Positions 41,288 to 50,570 of a stretch of 64,000 nucleotides of DNA are shown here, piece by piece. Numbering within the stretch: position 1 is the stretch's first letter; each line of letters begins with the position of its first letter. The translations under genes and the position numbers were made by a program. Origin of the DNA: Actinospica sp035493475. GTDB taxonomy: Bacteria; Actinomycetota; Actinomycetes; Streptomycetales; Catenulisporaceae. Where the stretch lies: assembly GCA_035493475.1 (NCBI GenBank), contig DATJIF010000123.1, forward strand, positions 1 through 64,000, given 5' to 3'. Below the pieces are notes generated by a model. It was not told where the DNA came from. It saw only the letters and a list, made by a program, of their open reading frames with translations, and searched no databases.

Positions 41288-42751
41288 TCAGCTGAGCGTC
41301 CACTGCTGGTTGCTGCCGCCGTTGCAGGTCCAGAGCTCGACGAGTGCGCCGTTCGCGGTACTCGCGCCGGTCACGTCGAGGCAGAGGCCGGACTGCACCT
41401 CGGTGATCGTGCCGTTCGAGTTGAACGACCACGCCTGGTTCGTGCCCTGATTGCAGCTGTAGATGTCCGCCTTCGTGCCGGCCGTCAGCCCCTGGCCGTA
41501 GCCGTCCAGGCACCGCAGGGTGCTGCCGCTGTACACGCTCACCTGGTTCTGCGCGGTGTGCGTGAACTCCTGGTTGCTGCCCGCGTTGCAGGTGTAGATC
41601 TCCAGCTGCGTGCCGACGGTGGTCGTGCTGCTCGGCACGTCGAGGCACTTGCCGGCGCCGACGGCGTGGATCTCGCCGGTGCTCGCGGTCGGGAAGGCGT
41701 AGTCGGTCGCGACGATGTTCGACTGCACCGCGTTGTCGGCCGCGTCGCTCGGCTCGCCGCTGGTCATGACGCCCTCGAAGAAGTCGCCGACCGAGCCGTT
41801 GCTGTCGTCGCCGCCGGTGCCGAGCACGATCGCGCCCTCGAGGTGCATCGGGGTGTAGCCGCTGGTCGTCGGCAGCGCCCCGGAGTACCAGGTGGTGAGG
41901 CTGCCGGACTGCGCGTTGCCGCCCTTGATCGCGTACGTCGAGGTGTTGTCGCTCTTCACCAGGGCGGTCACGAAGTCGCTCGAGTTGCCGGTGTTCGACG
42001 CGTTCACGCCGTTGCCGCCCATGAACAGGCCGTTCTCCAGGTCGGCCTGGACCCAGGGCCCTGATCCGGTGCACGGGGTGAACCAGCACTCGGTGCCGAA
42101 GTTGATGGCCTCCATGTGGCCGTTGCCGGTGTCGTCGTTGCTGGTCTCGGCGTTGCCGTAGTCGAAGCAGCAGCTGCCGTTGACGTGGTCGCCCGAGGTG
42201 ACCATGTATTCGTCCTGCGGGGTCGAGCCGGTCGGCACGCCGCTGGTCGAGTCGTCCCGGTAGCCGACGCCCGCGGTCACGTACACGCCGTAGACCTTGT
42301 TCCCGGCGATGGTGATCGGCAGCGCGTTGGCGACCGCTCCGACGTCCGCGCCGCCGTTGCCGCCCGCGCCCTCGACGGTGAGGTTGTTGCCCTTGCCGCT
42401 CTGGTCGAAGATCTCGGTGATCCGGCACAGGGTGTTGACGCAGAACGAGTCCTGCGTCGCAGCGTTCGCGTACCCGCCGGTGCTCAGCGGGTAGATGTCC
42501 GTGCTGGTGCCGTCGGAGGTGCGGGTGACCTGGTAGAGCGGGCCGTCGTACGCGGCGTACAGCGCGCGCGTGGTGCTGTGCGCGGCCACGCAGGGGGTGC
42601 TGTACGAGGCGTAGACGTCGCACGGGAGGGAGGTGGCCGCCTGCGCGGTGCCGCCGACGCCGACGGTGAGCCAGGCGACCGCGAGCGCGAGGGCCGTCAG
42701 CAGCGCGACGGCCGGGTTTCGCAGGGGCCGATCGTGGGATCGCAGTTTCAC
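41288..42751 (-). CDS. Secreted alpha-L-arabinofuranosidase (GH54) with ricin-type CBM13
   Basis: 487 residues. Sec signal (ALLTALALAVAWLTVGVGG, AQA cleavage), then a GH54 catalytic domain closely following fungal AbfB: LPCDVYASYSTPCVAAHSTTR, FDQSGKGNNLT, CCFDYGNAET and MEAINFGTECWF (nucleophile Glu region). From ~355 to the end is a ricin-B-lectin/CBM13 trefoil with three QxW-like repeats (NQEFTH, NQAWSF, NQQWTL) in place of AbfB's own CBM42. It removes arabinose from plant arabinoxylan or arabinan outside the cell. GTG start; a LacI-type palindrome lies 14 bases upstream. Confidence 0.9.
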   Translation of the reverse strand: MKLRSHDRPLRNPAVALLTALALAVAWLTVGVGGTAQAATSLPCDVYASYSTPCVAAHSTTRALYAAYDGPLYQVTRTSDGTSTDIYPLSTGGYANAATQDSFCVNTLCRITEIFDQSGKGNNLTVEGAGGNGGADVGAVANALPITIAGNKVYGVYVTAGVGYRDDSTSGVPTGSTPQDEYMVTSGDHVNGSCCFDYGNAETSNDDTGNGHMEAINFGTECWFTPCTGSGPWVQADLENGLFMGGNGVNASNTGNSSDFVTALVKSDNTSTYAIKGGNAQSGSLTTWYSGALPTTSGYTPMHLEGAIVLGTGGDDSNGSVGDFFEGVMTSGEPSDAADNAVQSNIVATDYAFPTASTGEIHAVGAGKCLDVPSSTTTVGTQLEIYTCNAGSNQEFTHTAQNQVSVYSGSTLRCLDGYGQGLTAGTKADIYSCNQGTNQAWSFNSNGTITEVQSGLCLDVTGASTANGALVELWTCNGGSNQQWTLS

Positions 42752-42764
42752 AGTGTGCCCATTC

Positions 42765-42780
42765 TTGTTAGCGCTAACAA
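42765..42780. promoter_or_regulatory. LacI-type operator palindrome
   Basis: TTGTTAGCGCTAACAA, a perfect 16-bp palindrome with the central CG of LacI-family operators, directly upstream of the arabinofuranosidase. A LacI-family repressor encoded elsewhere probably controls it. Confidence 0.8.
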
Positions 42781-43003
42781 CATTGTGAGCGAAAAACCGC
42801 AGGCCAGAACCTACGGGAACGGGGATTTGCTCATGCGGAGCGGACCGATCGCGCTCACTATGGCGCGGGCCGGAGGCGGCGTCAAGGTTCCGGAACCGCC
42901 GATTGTTTACGTGAACATCACGATCCACCGGGACGGGCCCGCTTTGACCGTCCACATTGGACGGTCTTGACAGCGGTGTGCGACAGCCCGCAGACTCCCA
43001 CCC

Positions 43004-43867
43004 ATGTGGAGCGTGACGCCCGACAGGCAGGCCGTGTCCGCGGCCTTCGCGCAGGAGAGCGCGCGTGTCGTCGAACTGGTCCGGAACTGCCGTGACCTGC
43101 GTGAACCCGTGCCCGGACTGGCCTGGAACGTCGGCCAGCTCGCCGCGCACCTCACCAGCGTGTACCTGGCCTTCGGCTCGACCGTCCGCGGCGACTATCA
43201 GGACGCGGATCTGGAGCGCGCGGCGGCCGGGGCGGGGGCCGACGCCGCGCTCCCGGCGACCATAGCCGCCGTGAACGAGTACGCGATCGGACTCCTCACC
43301 GCGGACAGCGCCGCCGCTGCCGCCGAGGGACTGGCCGAGCAGGCGGCCGCGTTCCTCGAGGCGATCGCCGCCGAGGACGACCTCGCGCGCGAGCTTCCGA
43401 CGCCCTGGTACGGCATCGGCATGACCCGCAGCGTGGGCACGCTCGCGTCCCTGGTCGTGACCGAATCCCTGGTGCACGGCCACGACCTGGCCCGCGCCGT
43501 GCACGCCGACCCGCGGATGTCGCAGAGCTCAGCCGCCGCCGCGACGCCGACCGTGATGAGCGCGATGCTGCCGCTGCTGTTCGCCGCCGACCGGGCCAAG
43601 GACCACCGCGCCGTCTACGAGGTGCGGGTGCGCGGGGGAGAGCGCTTCGTGATGCGGATCGCCGACGGACGCGCCGAGTGCTTCGCGGCCGCCGAGCAGG
43701 ACGCCCGTAAGGTGGACTGCGTGATCTCGCTCGACCCGCGGGCCGCCCTGCTGATCGGATTCGGCCGCAGCTCGCTCGCCCGCGCCATCCTGAACGGCGC
43801 CGCCTTCGCCAGCGGCCGCCGCCCCTGGCTCGGCCTGCGCTTCACCTCGCTGTTCGCCACGCCGTGA
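43004..43867 (+). CDS. Maleylpyruvate-isomerase-like protein with sterol-carrier-like domain
   Basis: 287 residues. N-terminal DinB/MDMPI-type four-helix bundle (VPGLAWNVGQLAAHL; TESLVHGHDLARAV) which in relatives binds a metal and uses mycothiol as cofactor. C-terminal ~100 residues resemble an SCP2/MDMPI-C domain (EVRVRGGERFVMRIADGRAEC; CVISLDPRAALLIGFGR). Many actinobacterial copies are of unknown substrate. It overlaps the PadR gene by GTGA, so regulator and enzyme are one unit. Confidence 0.78.
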   Translation: MWSVTPDRQAVSAAFAQESARVVELVRNCRDLREPVPGLAWNVGQLAAHLTSVYLAFGSTVRGDYQDADLERAAAGAGADAALPATIAAVNEYAIGLLTADSAAAAAEGLAEQAAAFLEAIAAEDDLARELPTPWYGIGMTRSVGTLASLVVTESLVHGHDLARAVHADPRMSQSSAAAATPTVMSAMLPLLFAADRAKDHRAVYEVRVRGGERFVMRIADGRAECFAAAEQDARKVDCVISLDPRAALLIGFGRSSLARAILNGAAFASGRRPWLGLRFTSLFATP

Positions 43868-44403
43868 CCGCGCAGCAGAAGCCGGAGATCAACGCGACCG
43901 CCGCGTCGTTGCTCGGTTTCCTGCACGACGGCCCGCTCACCGGCTGGGACCTCGTCGCCCAGGCCGAGCGCACCATCGGCCCGTTCTGGTCGCTGACGAA
44001 GAGCCAGGTCTACCGCGAGCTCGCGCTCATGGCGGAACACGGACTCGTCACGCCCGGCGAGACCGGCCGCCGCGACTCGCGGCCGTACGCGATCACCGAC
44101 GCCGGACGAGCAGCCTTCGCCGCATGGGCTGCGCGCGGCCCCGGCGAGGGCACCATCCGGCTGCCGCTGCTGCTGTTCGTCACGCTCGGCAGGCATCTGG
44201 AGCCCGGCCTGCTGCGCACGGTCCTGGCCGAGCAGCGGATCCAGCAGGCCGCGCTGCTGCGCGACTACCTGGGGATGCGTCAGATGCTCGACGAGCTCGA
44301 CGGCGTGGACCCGCACCTGCTCGCCACGCTCGACTACGGCATCACGGTGGCCCGCGCGACGGTCCGCTGGATCGACCACCTGCCGCCCGAGGTCGGGGCC
44401 TGA
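43864..44403 (+). CDS. PadR-family transcriptional regulator
   Basis: 179 residues. Winged helix typical of PadR: ASLLGFLHDGPLTGWDL, SKSQ-like WSLTKSQVYRELALMAEHGLV and ITDAGRAAFAAW, then a C-terminal helical dimerisation domain (Vir_act_alpha_C). GTG start inside the stop of the MDMPI-like gene. Likely represses its own unit in response to a small aromatic or toxic compound. Confidence 0.88.
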   Translation: MTAQQKPEINATAASLLGFLHDGPLTGWDLVAQAERTIGPFWSLTKSQVYRELALMAEHGLVTPGETGRRDSRPYAITDAGRAAFAAWAARGPGEGTIRLPLLLFVTLGRHLEPGLLRTVLAEQRIQQAALLRDYLGMRQMLDELDGVDPHLLATLDYGITVARATVRWIDHLPPEVGA

Positions 44404-44482
44404 GACACGGCCCGTCGGTTTCTGTCAGTGGGCCTGCGTACTGTGGCTCATGTTGACGAAGTACTTTCCTGACAGGAGAGCC

Positions 44483-44809
44483 ATGTACCGACAAGGCGAC
44501 GTCCTGATCGCCCCGATCGCCGAGGAGCAGGTCCCGGCGTTCGTCCCGGGCCTTCAGCCGCTGGGCCGCGACCCGCGCGAGCGCATGATCCTGGCGCTCG
44601 GCGAGTCGACCGGGCACGCGCACGCCGTCGTGGGCAAGGGCGCGCTGTACCCGTCCGCGGGTCCGCTGGAGCCGATGTACCTGCACCTGCCGCAGGGCGG
44701 CCGCGTCGTGCACGAGGAGCACGCCGCGTTCACCCTGCCCGCCGGCTGGTTCCGGGTGATCCGGCAGCGCGAGTACGAGCCCGGCTCGGTGCGGATGGTG
44801 GCGGACTGA
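44483..44809 (+). CDS. Small conserved protein paired with DUF6745 gene
   Basis: 108 residues from ATG at 44483, with ACAGGAGAG upstream (a frame from 44450 lacks a ribosome site). MYRQGDVLIAPI start, central LALGESTGHAHAVVG, end AGWFRVIRQREYEPG. Small beta-rich protein with a conserved HAH; it recalls cyanobacterial and actinobacterial hypothetical proteins encoded beside DUF6745 genes. Its stop overlaps the next start by one base. Function unknown. Confidence 0.75.
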   Translation: MYRQGDVLIAPIAEEQVPAFVPGLQPLGRDPRERMILALGESTGHAHAVVGKGALYPSAGPLEPMYLHLPQGGRVVHEEHAAFTLPAGWFRVIRQREYEPGSVRMVAD

Positions 44810-45822
44810 TGAGCACCCTCGAAGCCTGGAATCAGATCGCTTACAGCACGGAGCCGGTGAACCGGGTCGCCGCCGCCGACGCCGTGACCGCGCTCTACGA
44901 GATCGCCACCGGCGAGGCTCCGCGCGAGATCGTCTGGTGCGCCTCCCCGGCCGAGGCCGCGCGGCTGATCGCGCCCGGCGAGGAGCGGTACGGCGCGTCG
45001 CTGCGGGAGAGGCTGCGCACCGAGCCGTGGCAGCGGGCCCGCGCCGAACTGCTGGAGCAGTTGGGCCGCGAGGAGTGGTCGTCGGCCTGGCAGCAGACGT
45101 GCGGTCAGCTCGCGCCGACCGTCTCGCGCCTGGTCGAGCAGATCGGCGCGGCGGTCGCGGAGACCGCCGCCGAGGAGTCCGCGCAGACCCGGCTCCGGCT
45201 CGCGCTGACCTTCGCGGATCTCGGCCAGCACAATGCGTCCTGGCTCCCGCTGTTCGACGACCGCGTCCTGGCCGACGCGCCGATCCTGGTCGCGCTCAAG
45301 GCCGTCGCCGAGCAGGTGCACTGGTGGTGGCCCTTCGAGAACGTCGCCATCCTCTGCGAACGCCCGACCGAACTGCACCTCGACGACCGCGGTCGTCTGC
45401 ACCACGGCGACGGCCCGGCCCTCGCGTACCAGGACGGCTTCGCGCTGCACCGTTGGCGCGGGGTGACCATCCCGGTCGAGTTCGCGGAAATCCTCGCGAC
45501 GCTCACGCCGGAGGTGATCCGCGGCGAGCGCAACGCGGAGCTGCGCCGGATCATGCTGGAGCACTACGGCCACGAGCGCTACATCGTCGACTCCGGCGCC
45601 GAGCCGGTGCAGCAGGACGAGGCCGGGAAGCTGTGGCGGGTCAACCTGCCGGGCGACGAGCCGATCACGATGGTCGAGGTGGTCAACTCGACCGCCGAGC
45701 CGGACGGCAGCTTCAACGTCTACTGGCTCCGCGTCCCGCCGCACACCCGCACCGCGAAGGAGGCCGTCGCCTGGACCTTCGGCCTCACCGAGCAGGAGTA
45801 CGCGCCGCAGATCCAGACCTGA
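44809..45822 (+). CDS. DUF6745-type protein
   Basis: 337 residues. The DUF6745 signature region ENVAILCERPTELHLDDRG followed by LHHGDGPALAYQDGF and LHRWRG is clear; the N-terminus is helical (EIVWCASPAEAARL), the C-terminus ends with RTAKEAVAWTFGLTEQEY. No catalytic role is known for the family. Translated from an ATG overlapping the preceding stop (TGATG), so the two products probably act together. Confidence 0.8.
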   Translation: MSTLEAWNQIAYSTEPVNRVAAADAVTALYEIATGEAPREIVWCASPAEAARLIAPGEERYGASLRERLRTEPWQRARAELLEQLGREEWSSAWQQTCGQLAPTVSRLVEQIGAAVAETAAEESAQTRLRLALTFADLGQHNASWLPLFDDRVLADAPILVALKAVAEQVHWWWPFENVAILCERPTELHLDDRGRLHHGDGPALAYQDGFALHRWRGVTIPVEFAEILATLTPEVIRGERNAELRRIMLEHYGHERYIVDSGAEPVQQDEAGKLWRVNLPGDEPITMVEVVNSTAEPDGSFNVYWLRVPPHTRTAKEAVAWTFGLTEQEYAPQIQT

Positions 45823-45843
45823 GCAGCAGCGCGGAACGCGGCA

Positions 45844-45867
45844 GGCCGGTCGCGGCGGCGACCGGCC
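45844..45867. terminator. Bidirectional terminator hairpin
   Basis: 10-bp perfect stem GGCCGGTCGC / GCGACCGGCC with loop GGCG, between the convergent DUF6745 and phosphatase genes. Confidence 0.75.
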
Positions 45868-45892
45868 CGTGCGTGGCCGAGCTGAACTACCG

Positions 45893-47491
45893 TCAGGCGG
45901 AGCGCTGGATGGTCAGGCGGTCCACTTCGACGCTGTCCTCGTTGATGGCGCGCAGCACGAGCTTCGGCTTGACGCCGTGGCTGCCGGGCTTGCTGTCCAC
46001 GACGAGCAGCGAGTAGCCGGTGTAGCGCACCCGCGACCAGTCGATCGTCTCGGCGGTCTGGCCGCCGGAGGAGTTGCGGTACCAGGTCGTGATCGAGCTG
46101 TCGTCGTCGACCGCGCCCTCATAGCTGTCCGAGGCGGTGAACGAGTACAGGCTGTTGCCCGCGCCGCCCGCGACGACGTACGTGGTGCCCTGCGTCGCCG
46201 AGTAGACCGTGGAGCCGATCGGCGCCGCGGTGGTGACCTTGCCCGCCTTCAGGGGGTCGGTGCGCTCGTAGACGTGGTTGTGGCCGTTGATGATCAGGTC
46301 GACCGAGTACTGGTCGAAGATCGGCGTCCACATGGCCCGCACACCGCCGTCGGAGGCGTGCGCGTCCGCGGTGCAGTAGGCGCACTCGTGGAAGAACGCG
46401 ACGATGAAGTCGATGTTCTTGTCCGCGCGGAACGCGGCGAGCTGGCGGGTGAGCCACTTCGTCTGGGCGCCGCCCGAGTAGTCGTGGTTCGCGGTGTACT
46501 CGTAGGTCACGTCGTTGGCGTCGAGGGCGAGGAACGCCACGTTGCCGTACGTGAACGAGTAGTAGGTCTGGTTCTCCACCGGCATCGCGAAGCGCTTGAA
46601 CATGCCGCCGTAGCCGTCGGGCGAGTACCAGGGCTCCATCTCGTGGTTGCCGACGACGGCCTGCCACGGGATGGTCGAGGCGAAGCCCTCGTTCTGCACG
46701 AAGAAGGAGTCCCACACGCGCGGGTCGTAGCTGTTGGTCAGCAGGCCGCTGCCGCCGTCGTTCGCGTACGCCAGGTCGCCGGCGTGCAGGTGGAACGCCG
46801 GGTTGACCGAGCGCACCAGGTTGCCGGTGGCGACGCCGTCGTAGCTCGGGCCCTGGTCGCCGAACGCGGTGAAGGTGAACTCCGTCGTGCAGCTCGGGGC
46901 GGTGGTGAACGAGCGCACCGGCTCCAGCGCGGGGTTCGCGGCCGGGTCGTAGCCCTGGTGGCCGACGGCGTAGTAGTACGTGGTGCCCGGCAGCAGGTGC
47001 GAGATGCGCGCCTGGATGTAGTACTGCTCGACGTCGCTCGCGTGCACCAGCGGCACCGAGTCGACGGCCGAGATGTCGGTCCACGGCGTGCTCAGCACCT
47101 GGAGTTCGGCGGAGATCTTCTCGCCGAGCGCGAAGGGGGCCAGGCCGATGCGGACGAACGGGGCGTTCACCAGCGCGGGCACCTGCCACGACACGGTGAA
47201 CGACGTGGTCGGGTCCGCGCCGTACGAGACGTGCCGGCCGTACGGGGACACGAACGAGCCCGTGGTCCGCGAGGCGGAGGCCAGCAGCGACGGGGTGGAC
47301 GCGGCGGAGGCGGAGCCGGTGGCCGCCGCGGCCGGACCGGCCAGCACGGTGCCGCCCGCGGCGACCGCGCCGGCGCCGACGAGGCCGCCGCGGATCAGGG
47401 CGCGGCGCGAGGTCGCGGCCTTGAACCACTCGTACTGCTCGGCGATGGACATGCGCGCCAGCTCGGCCGGCGTGAGGTTGGATTTGGCCAT
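45893..47491 (-). CDS. Tat-secreted purple acid phosphatase
   Basis: 532 residues. Twin-arginine signal (TSRRALIRGGLVGAGAVAAG), an N-terminal fibronectin-like domain (~70-190) and a binuclear metallophosphatase domain with the five purple-acid-phosphatase motifs: FGDQGPSYDG, GDLAYA, VVGNHEMEPW, VAFFHECAYC and INGHNHVYERTDP. It hydrolyses phosphate esters outside the cell at acidic pH, supplying phosphate. No clear PHO box could be identified upstream. ATG start at 47491. Confidence 0.93.
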   Translation of the reverse strand: MAKSNLTPAELARMSIAEQYEWFKAATSRRALIRGGLVGAGAVAAGGTVLAGPAAAATGSASAASTPSLLASASRTTGSFVSPYGRHVSYGADPTTSFTVSWQVPALVNAPFVRIGLAPFALGEKISAELQVLSTPWTDISAVDSVPLVHASDVEQYYIQARISHLLPGTTYYYAVGHQGYDPAANPALEPVRSFTTAPSCTTEFTFTAFGDQGPSYDGVATGNLVRSVNPAFHLHAGDLAYANDGGSGLLTNSYDPRVWDSFFVQNEGFASTIPWQAVVGNHEMEPWYSPDGYGGMFKRFAMPVENQTYYSFTYGNVAFLALDANDVTYEYTANHDYSGGAQTKWLTRQLAAFRADKNIDFIVAFFHECAYCTADAHASDGGVRAMWTPIFDQYSVDLIINGHNHVYERTDPLKAGKVTTAAPIGSTVYSATQGTTYVVAGGAGNSLYSFTASDSYEGAVDDDSSITTWYRNSSGGQTAETIDWSRVRYTGYSLLVVDSKPGSHGVKPKLVLRAINEDSVEVDRLTIQRSA

Positions 47492-47560
47492 GGTGCGCAG
47501 GCTAGGCGGCTTAAATGGACTGCAATCAAGGCCAAAGTGAATAGCGGAGAATAATTGTTG

Positions 47561-48415
47561 TTAACTCAGCATCCGCTCGAGGACACCGGTGCCGAAAACG
47601 GGATACAGCGCGAGCTCCGGCATGTGCACGTAGCCGATGTGGCAGTCGCACTGGAGCAGCGGGCACGGCCGCGGCCGGAGCGCCGCGCGGAACGAGCCGT
47701 CGTACAGGTTGCCGAGTTCCTCGCCCGGATCCGTCCGGGACACGAAGTGGCAGCGCCGGACGACTCCGTCGCCGTCCACGGAGATCACCGACTCCCCGGT
47801 CCGGCACGCGCGGCCGAGCGAGGGATGCGCGTGCCGCGAGACCGGGAACAGTGCGTCGATCTCGGTCCACTGCGCCGCCTCAGCTTCCGTGTATGTGCGT
47901 CCCTCGGCGGCGTTCACCCACAGATACGTCGCCGGGTCGAGCTCAGCGCGCAGCCGCCGGGCCGCGTCGAGGTGCTCCGGCTCCCCGACGATGCCGACGC
48001 TGTGCCGCACGCCGTGCTCTGCGAGCCACCGATGCTTGGCGAGGAACCGATCCTGCGTGACCTGGCTCGGGTGGTACGTGCACCAGAGCGCGAGCGTGTC
48101 GAGGTCGGCGGCTTCGAGCCAGTCGAGTCGGCAGCTCAGGTTCGTCTGTACGGCCACGCGCGCCACGTGCGGCAGGTGGCTGAGTTCCGTGAGCGTGTCC
48201 CGGTACCAGGATCGCGTCAACGCCTCGCCCCACGGCGTGAACAGGACACTGATCCGGTCCGTCGTCTGCTCGGCGACCCATGCGGCGAAACGACGCAGCG
48301 CGGCACGATCGGCGCGCAACTGCTCCGGCGTGTCGCGGCGCTTGGCGAACGGACAGTACGCACAGTCGTAGTCGCAGCTGGCGAGCGGGCCGCGGTAGAG
48401 GATCGTCAGGTCCAT
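47561..48415 (-). CDS. STM4011-family radical SAM protein
   Basis: 284 residues from ATG at 48415. Radical SAM cluster motif C-x3-C-x2-C (SCDYDCAYCPF) near the N-terminus, TPWGEALTRSWY, and a C-terminal cysteine group (RRCHF, PCPLLQCDCHIGY) that could hold an auxiliary Fe-S cluster as in SPASM-type enzymes. Last gene of the STM401x-type cluster, eleven bases after STM4012. Family function is unknown; peptide or protein modification is plausible by context. Confidence 0.88.
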   Translation of the reverse strand: MDLTILYRGPLASCDYDCAYCPFAKRRDTPEQLRADRAALRRFAAWVAEQTTDRISVLFTPWGEALTRSWYRDTLTELSHLPHVARVAVQTNLSCRLDWLEAADLDTLALWCTYHPSQVTQDRFLAKHRWLAEHGVRHSVGIVGEPEHLDAARRLRAELDPATYLWVNAAEGRTYTEAEAAQWTEIDALFPVSRHAHPSLGRACRTGESVISVDGDGVVRRCHFVSRTDPGEELGNLYDGSFRAALRPRPCPLLQCDCHIGYVHMPELALYPVFGTGVLERMLS

Positions 48416-48426
48416 GCGCGCAGCCG

Positions 48427-49743
48427 TCACTTCAGCTCGTACGCACGCATAGCGGCACGCACGTGGTCCGAGAACAGCAGCGGCCCGATCCCGTCGGACC
48501 ACGCGAGCCCCTCGGGAGTCAGCCGCAGCGAAGACGAGTCCGCGATGAACCCCGCGTCGCGCAACTGCCCGATCTCGGCGGCGAAGTCCTCCCGCGCCGA
48601 GGTTCGGAAGCGCTCCACGTACGCCGCCTCATCGACGCCGTCCGCCTGAAGCAGCGACTGCAGAAAGTGCCGCCGACGCTGCTCGCCCTGATCCAGCAGG
48701 TAACCGACCTCGGCGTGCGCGAAGTCCTCGGTCGTCACGTAGTCGTCGATGATGCCGCGCACCTCGTGCGCCGAGACCGCGTAGTCGAATGAGTAGTGCA
48801 GCGATGACGTGTACGAACGCGCGCCGCAGCCTAGCCCGATCATGCCGTCCGTCTGGCACGCGTAGTCCTCGCCGCCCTCGACACGCGGCGCGCCGATCGA
48901 CCGGAACATGCGCATCGACGTCTGCGCATAGCCCTGCGCCACGAGGTGATCCCGGCCGACGCGGTAGAGCGCGAGCCGCTGCTCGTCCCACTCGCGGTCG
49001 GCGTCCCGGCCGATCCGCGCGAGCCCGGTCAGCGGACGCACGTACAGCGGATAGAGGTAGATCTCCTCCGGCCGCCAGCGCAGCGCCGTGTCCAGCGACC
49101 GCAGCCACGAATCCTCGGTCTGGCCTTCGATTCCGTAGATCAGATCGACATTGAGGATCGGGATGTCGGTCTCGCGGACGGCGTCCAGCGCACGCTCCAC
49201 CTCGGCAGCCTTCTGCGGACGCACGGCTGCCCGCGACTCCGTCTCGTCGAAGCTCTGCACGCCGAGGCTCAGCCGCGTCGTCCCACGCTCGGCGAGTACC
49301 TTGAGCCGATCAGGCGTGGCCGTCGAGGGCGACGCCTCCACCGACAGCGGTACCGCGCCGAGCTCGACCCTCATCACCTTCTCGACGAGATCGAACAACC
49401 GCGACAGCTCAGCCGCGTCGAGGAACGTGGGGGTGCCGCCGCCGATCGCGGCGTTGGCGAACGTCGGCGCCTCGCCGGACTCCTCCAACGCCGCGTGAAC
49501 CTGCCGCGCCTGCCGTTCGAGCGCGTCGAGGTAACGCGTCGTCAGCTGCTCCGGCGCGCCGACCCGCGTGAACAGGTTGCAGAAGCCGCAGCGCACCTCG
49601 CAGAAGGGGATGTGCGCGTAGAAGGAGAGTGCGCTTCGATCCTTTTCCGCCCGCCACACGTCCGCCAGCGTGGGCCGAGATTCCAGCGGCCGGTACGCGG
49701 TCTTGTGCGGATACGCGTACACGTATGACTCGTATGGCCTCAT
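48427..49743 (-). CDS. STM4012-family radical SAM protein (HemN-like)
   Basis: 438 residues. C-x3-C-x2-C motif in PFCEVRCGFCNLF, then GGGTPTFL, LSVEASPSTATPDRL and LSLGVQSFDETE, as in the HemN/coproporphyrinogen-dehydrogenase-like group, with a C-terminal winged-helix-like domain (LRLTPEGLAWSDGIGPLLFS). Not a true HemN: it belongs with the STM4011-4015 cluster. ATG start overlaps the STM4013 stop (ATGA). Confidence 0.9.
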   Translation of the reverse strand: MRPYESYVYAYPHKTAYRPLESRPTLADVWRAEKDRSALSFYAHIPFCEVRCGFCNLFTRVGAPEQLTTRYLDALERQARQVHAALEESGEAPTFANAAIGGGTPTFLDAAELSRLFDLVEKVMRVELGAVPLSVEASPSTATPDRLKVLAERGTTRLSLGVQSFDETESRAAVRPQKAAEVERALDAVRETDIPILNVDLIYGIEGQTEDSWLRSLDTALRWRPEEIYLYPLYVRPLTGLARIGRDADREWDEQRLALYRVGRDHLVAQGYAQTSMRMFRSIGAPRVEGGEDYACQTDGMIGLGCGARSYTSSLHYSFDYAVSAHEVRGIIDDYVTTEDFAHAEVGYLLDQGEQRRRHFLQSLLQADGVDEAAYVERFRTSAREDFAAEIGQLRDAGFIADSSSLRLTPEGLAWSDGIGPLLFSDHVRAAMRAYELK

Positions 49744-50570
49744 AGTACGAACTCCGCGTACGGCACCGTCCACACGATCGGGTGCGCGACGCGGTGCCCG
49801 GTCAGTCCGTCCTCGCCGTACAGCGTGCCGTGGTCCGAGCACACGATCGCGAAGCAGCGGCGCCGCGAGGCCATCAGGTCGAACAGGTCGCCGATGTGCC
49901 GATCGACGTATTCGAGCGCTGCGGCGTGGCTCTCGCGCGTGTCGCCCTTCGCCGGGAGCGAGTCGTCCCGCTCGGCGCCGTCGAGGTAGAACCAGTTCGG
50001 CTGATGCAGCGCCGGGACGTTCACGAACAGGAACAGCCGCTGCTCCGCATCCAGCCTGCGCACGAGATCCGACGCCATGCTGATCTGCGCCTCGAATGAA
50101 TCCGGCGCGGCGACGCTCGTCTCCCGGGACCAGTGCGACTCGGCGAACAGCGACGGAAGCACCGTGCCGAGCGCGCTCTCTGGGTTGAAGAAGCCCACGC
50201 CGCCGATGCACGCCGTGTGATACCTGGCCGCCGCGAGGCCCTCGACCCACGACGGCTCGTCGAACACCCACGTGTCGGGCGCCGTGCTCTCGCTCCCGCC
50301 GAACCGCGCCGCGAAAAGCCGCGGATGCGGACCCGGCGTGATCGGTGTCGGCAGGAAGCCCGCGAAGAACGCCGAGTGTGCCGCGAACGTGAAGCTCCCC
50401 GGCGAGTGCCGCTCCTCCCAGCACGGGCGACCCGCCTCGTCCGTGGGCAGAACCTTCGCGAGATTCGGCAGCCGACCGGCGTCCAGGAGTTCGGCGGCGA
50501 CGTCGTAGCGCAGGGTGTCGATCGTCACGAAGAGCAGGTCGTGCGTGCCGACGATCTCGTTCATGTTCAC
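49740..50570 (-). CDS. STM4013-family alkaline-phosphatase-fold hydrolase
   Basis: 276 residues. Starts with a sulfatase-like strand LLFVTIDTLRYDVA, where Asp and Thr would bind metal and act as nucleophile, and ends with IVCSDHGTLYGEDGLTGHRV, giving the second metal site. Probably a phospho- or sulfo-ester hydrolase or phosphotransferase of the alkaline-phosphatase superfamily. GTG start overlaps the ATP-grasp gene's stop (GTGA). Role in the cluster unknown. Confidence 0.88.
   Translation of the reverse strand: MNMNEIVGTHDLLFVTIDTLRYDVAAELLDAGRLPNLAKVLPTDEAGRPCWEERHSPGSFTFAAHSAFFAGFLPTPITPGPHPRLFAARFGGSESTAPDTWVFDEPSWVEGLAAARYHTACIGGVGFFNPESALGTVLPSLFAESHWSRETSVAAPDSFEAQISMASDLVRRLDAEQRLFLFVNVPALHQPNWFYLDGAERDDSLPAKGDTRESHAAALEYVDRHIGDLFDLMASRRRCFAIVCSDHGTLYGEDGLTGHRVAHPIVWTVPYAEFVL

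Noticed and set aside
47492..47560. A PHO box upstream of the purple acid phosphatase
   Set aside because: Only a single weak TTCACTT-like stretch is seen; the 11-base spaced direct repeats of PHO boxes are missing.
48427..49743. Oxygen-independent coproporphyrinogen oxidase (HemN)
   Set aside because: It is HemN-like, but cluster context and partner genes place it in the STM4012 family rather than heme synthesis.
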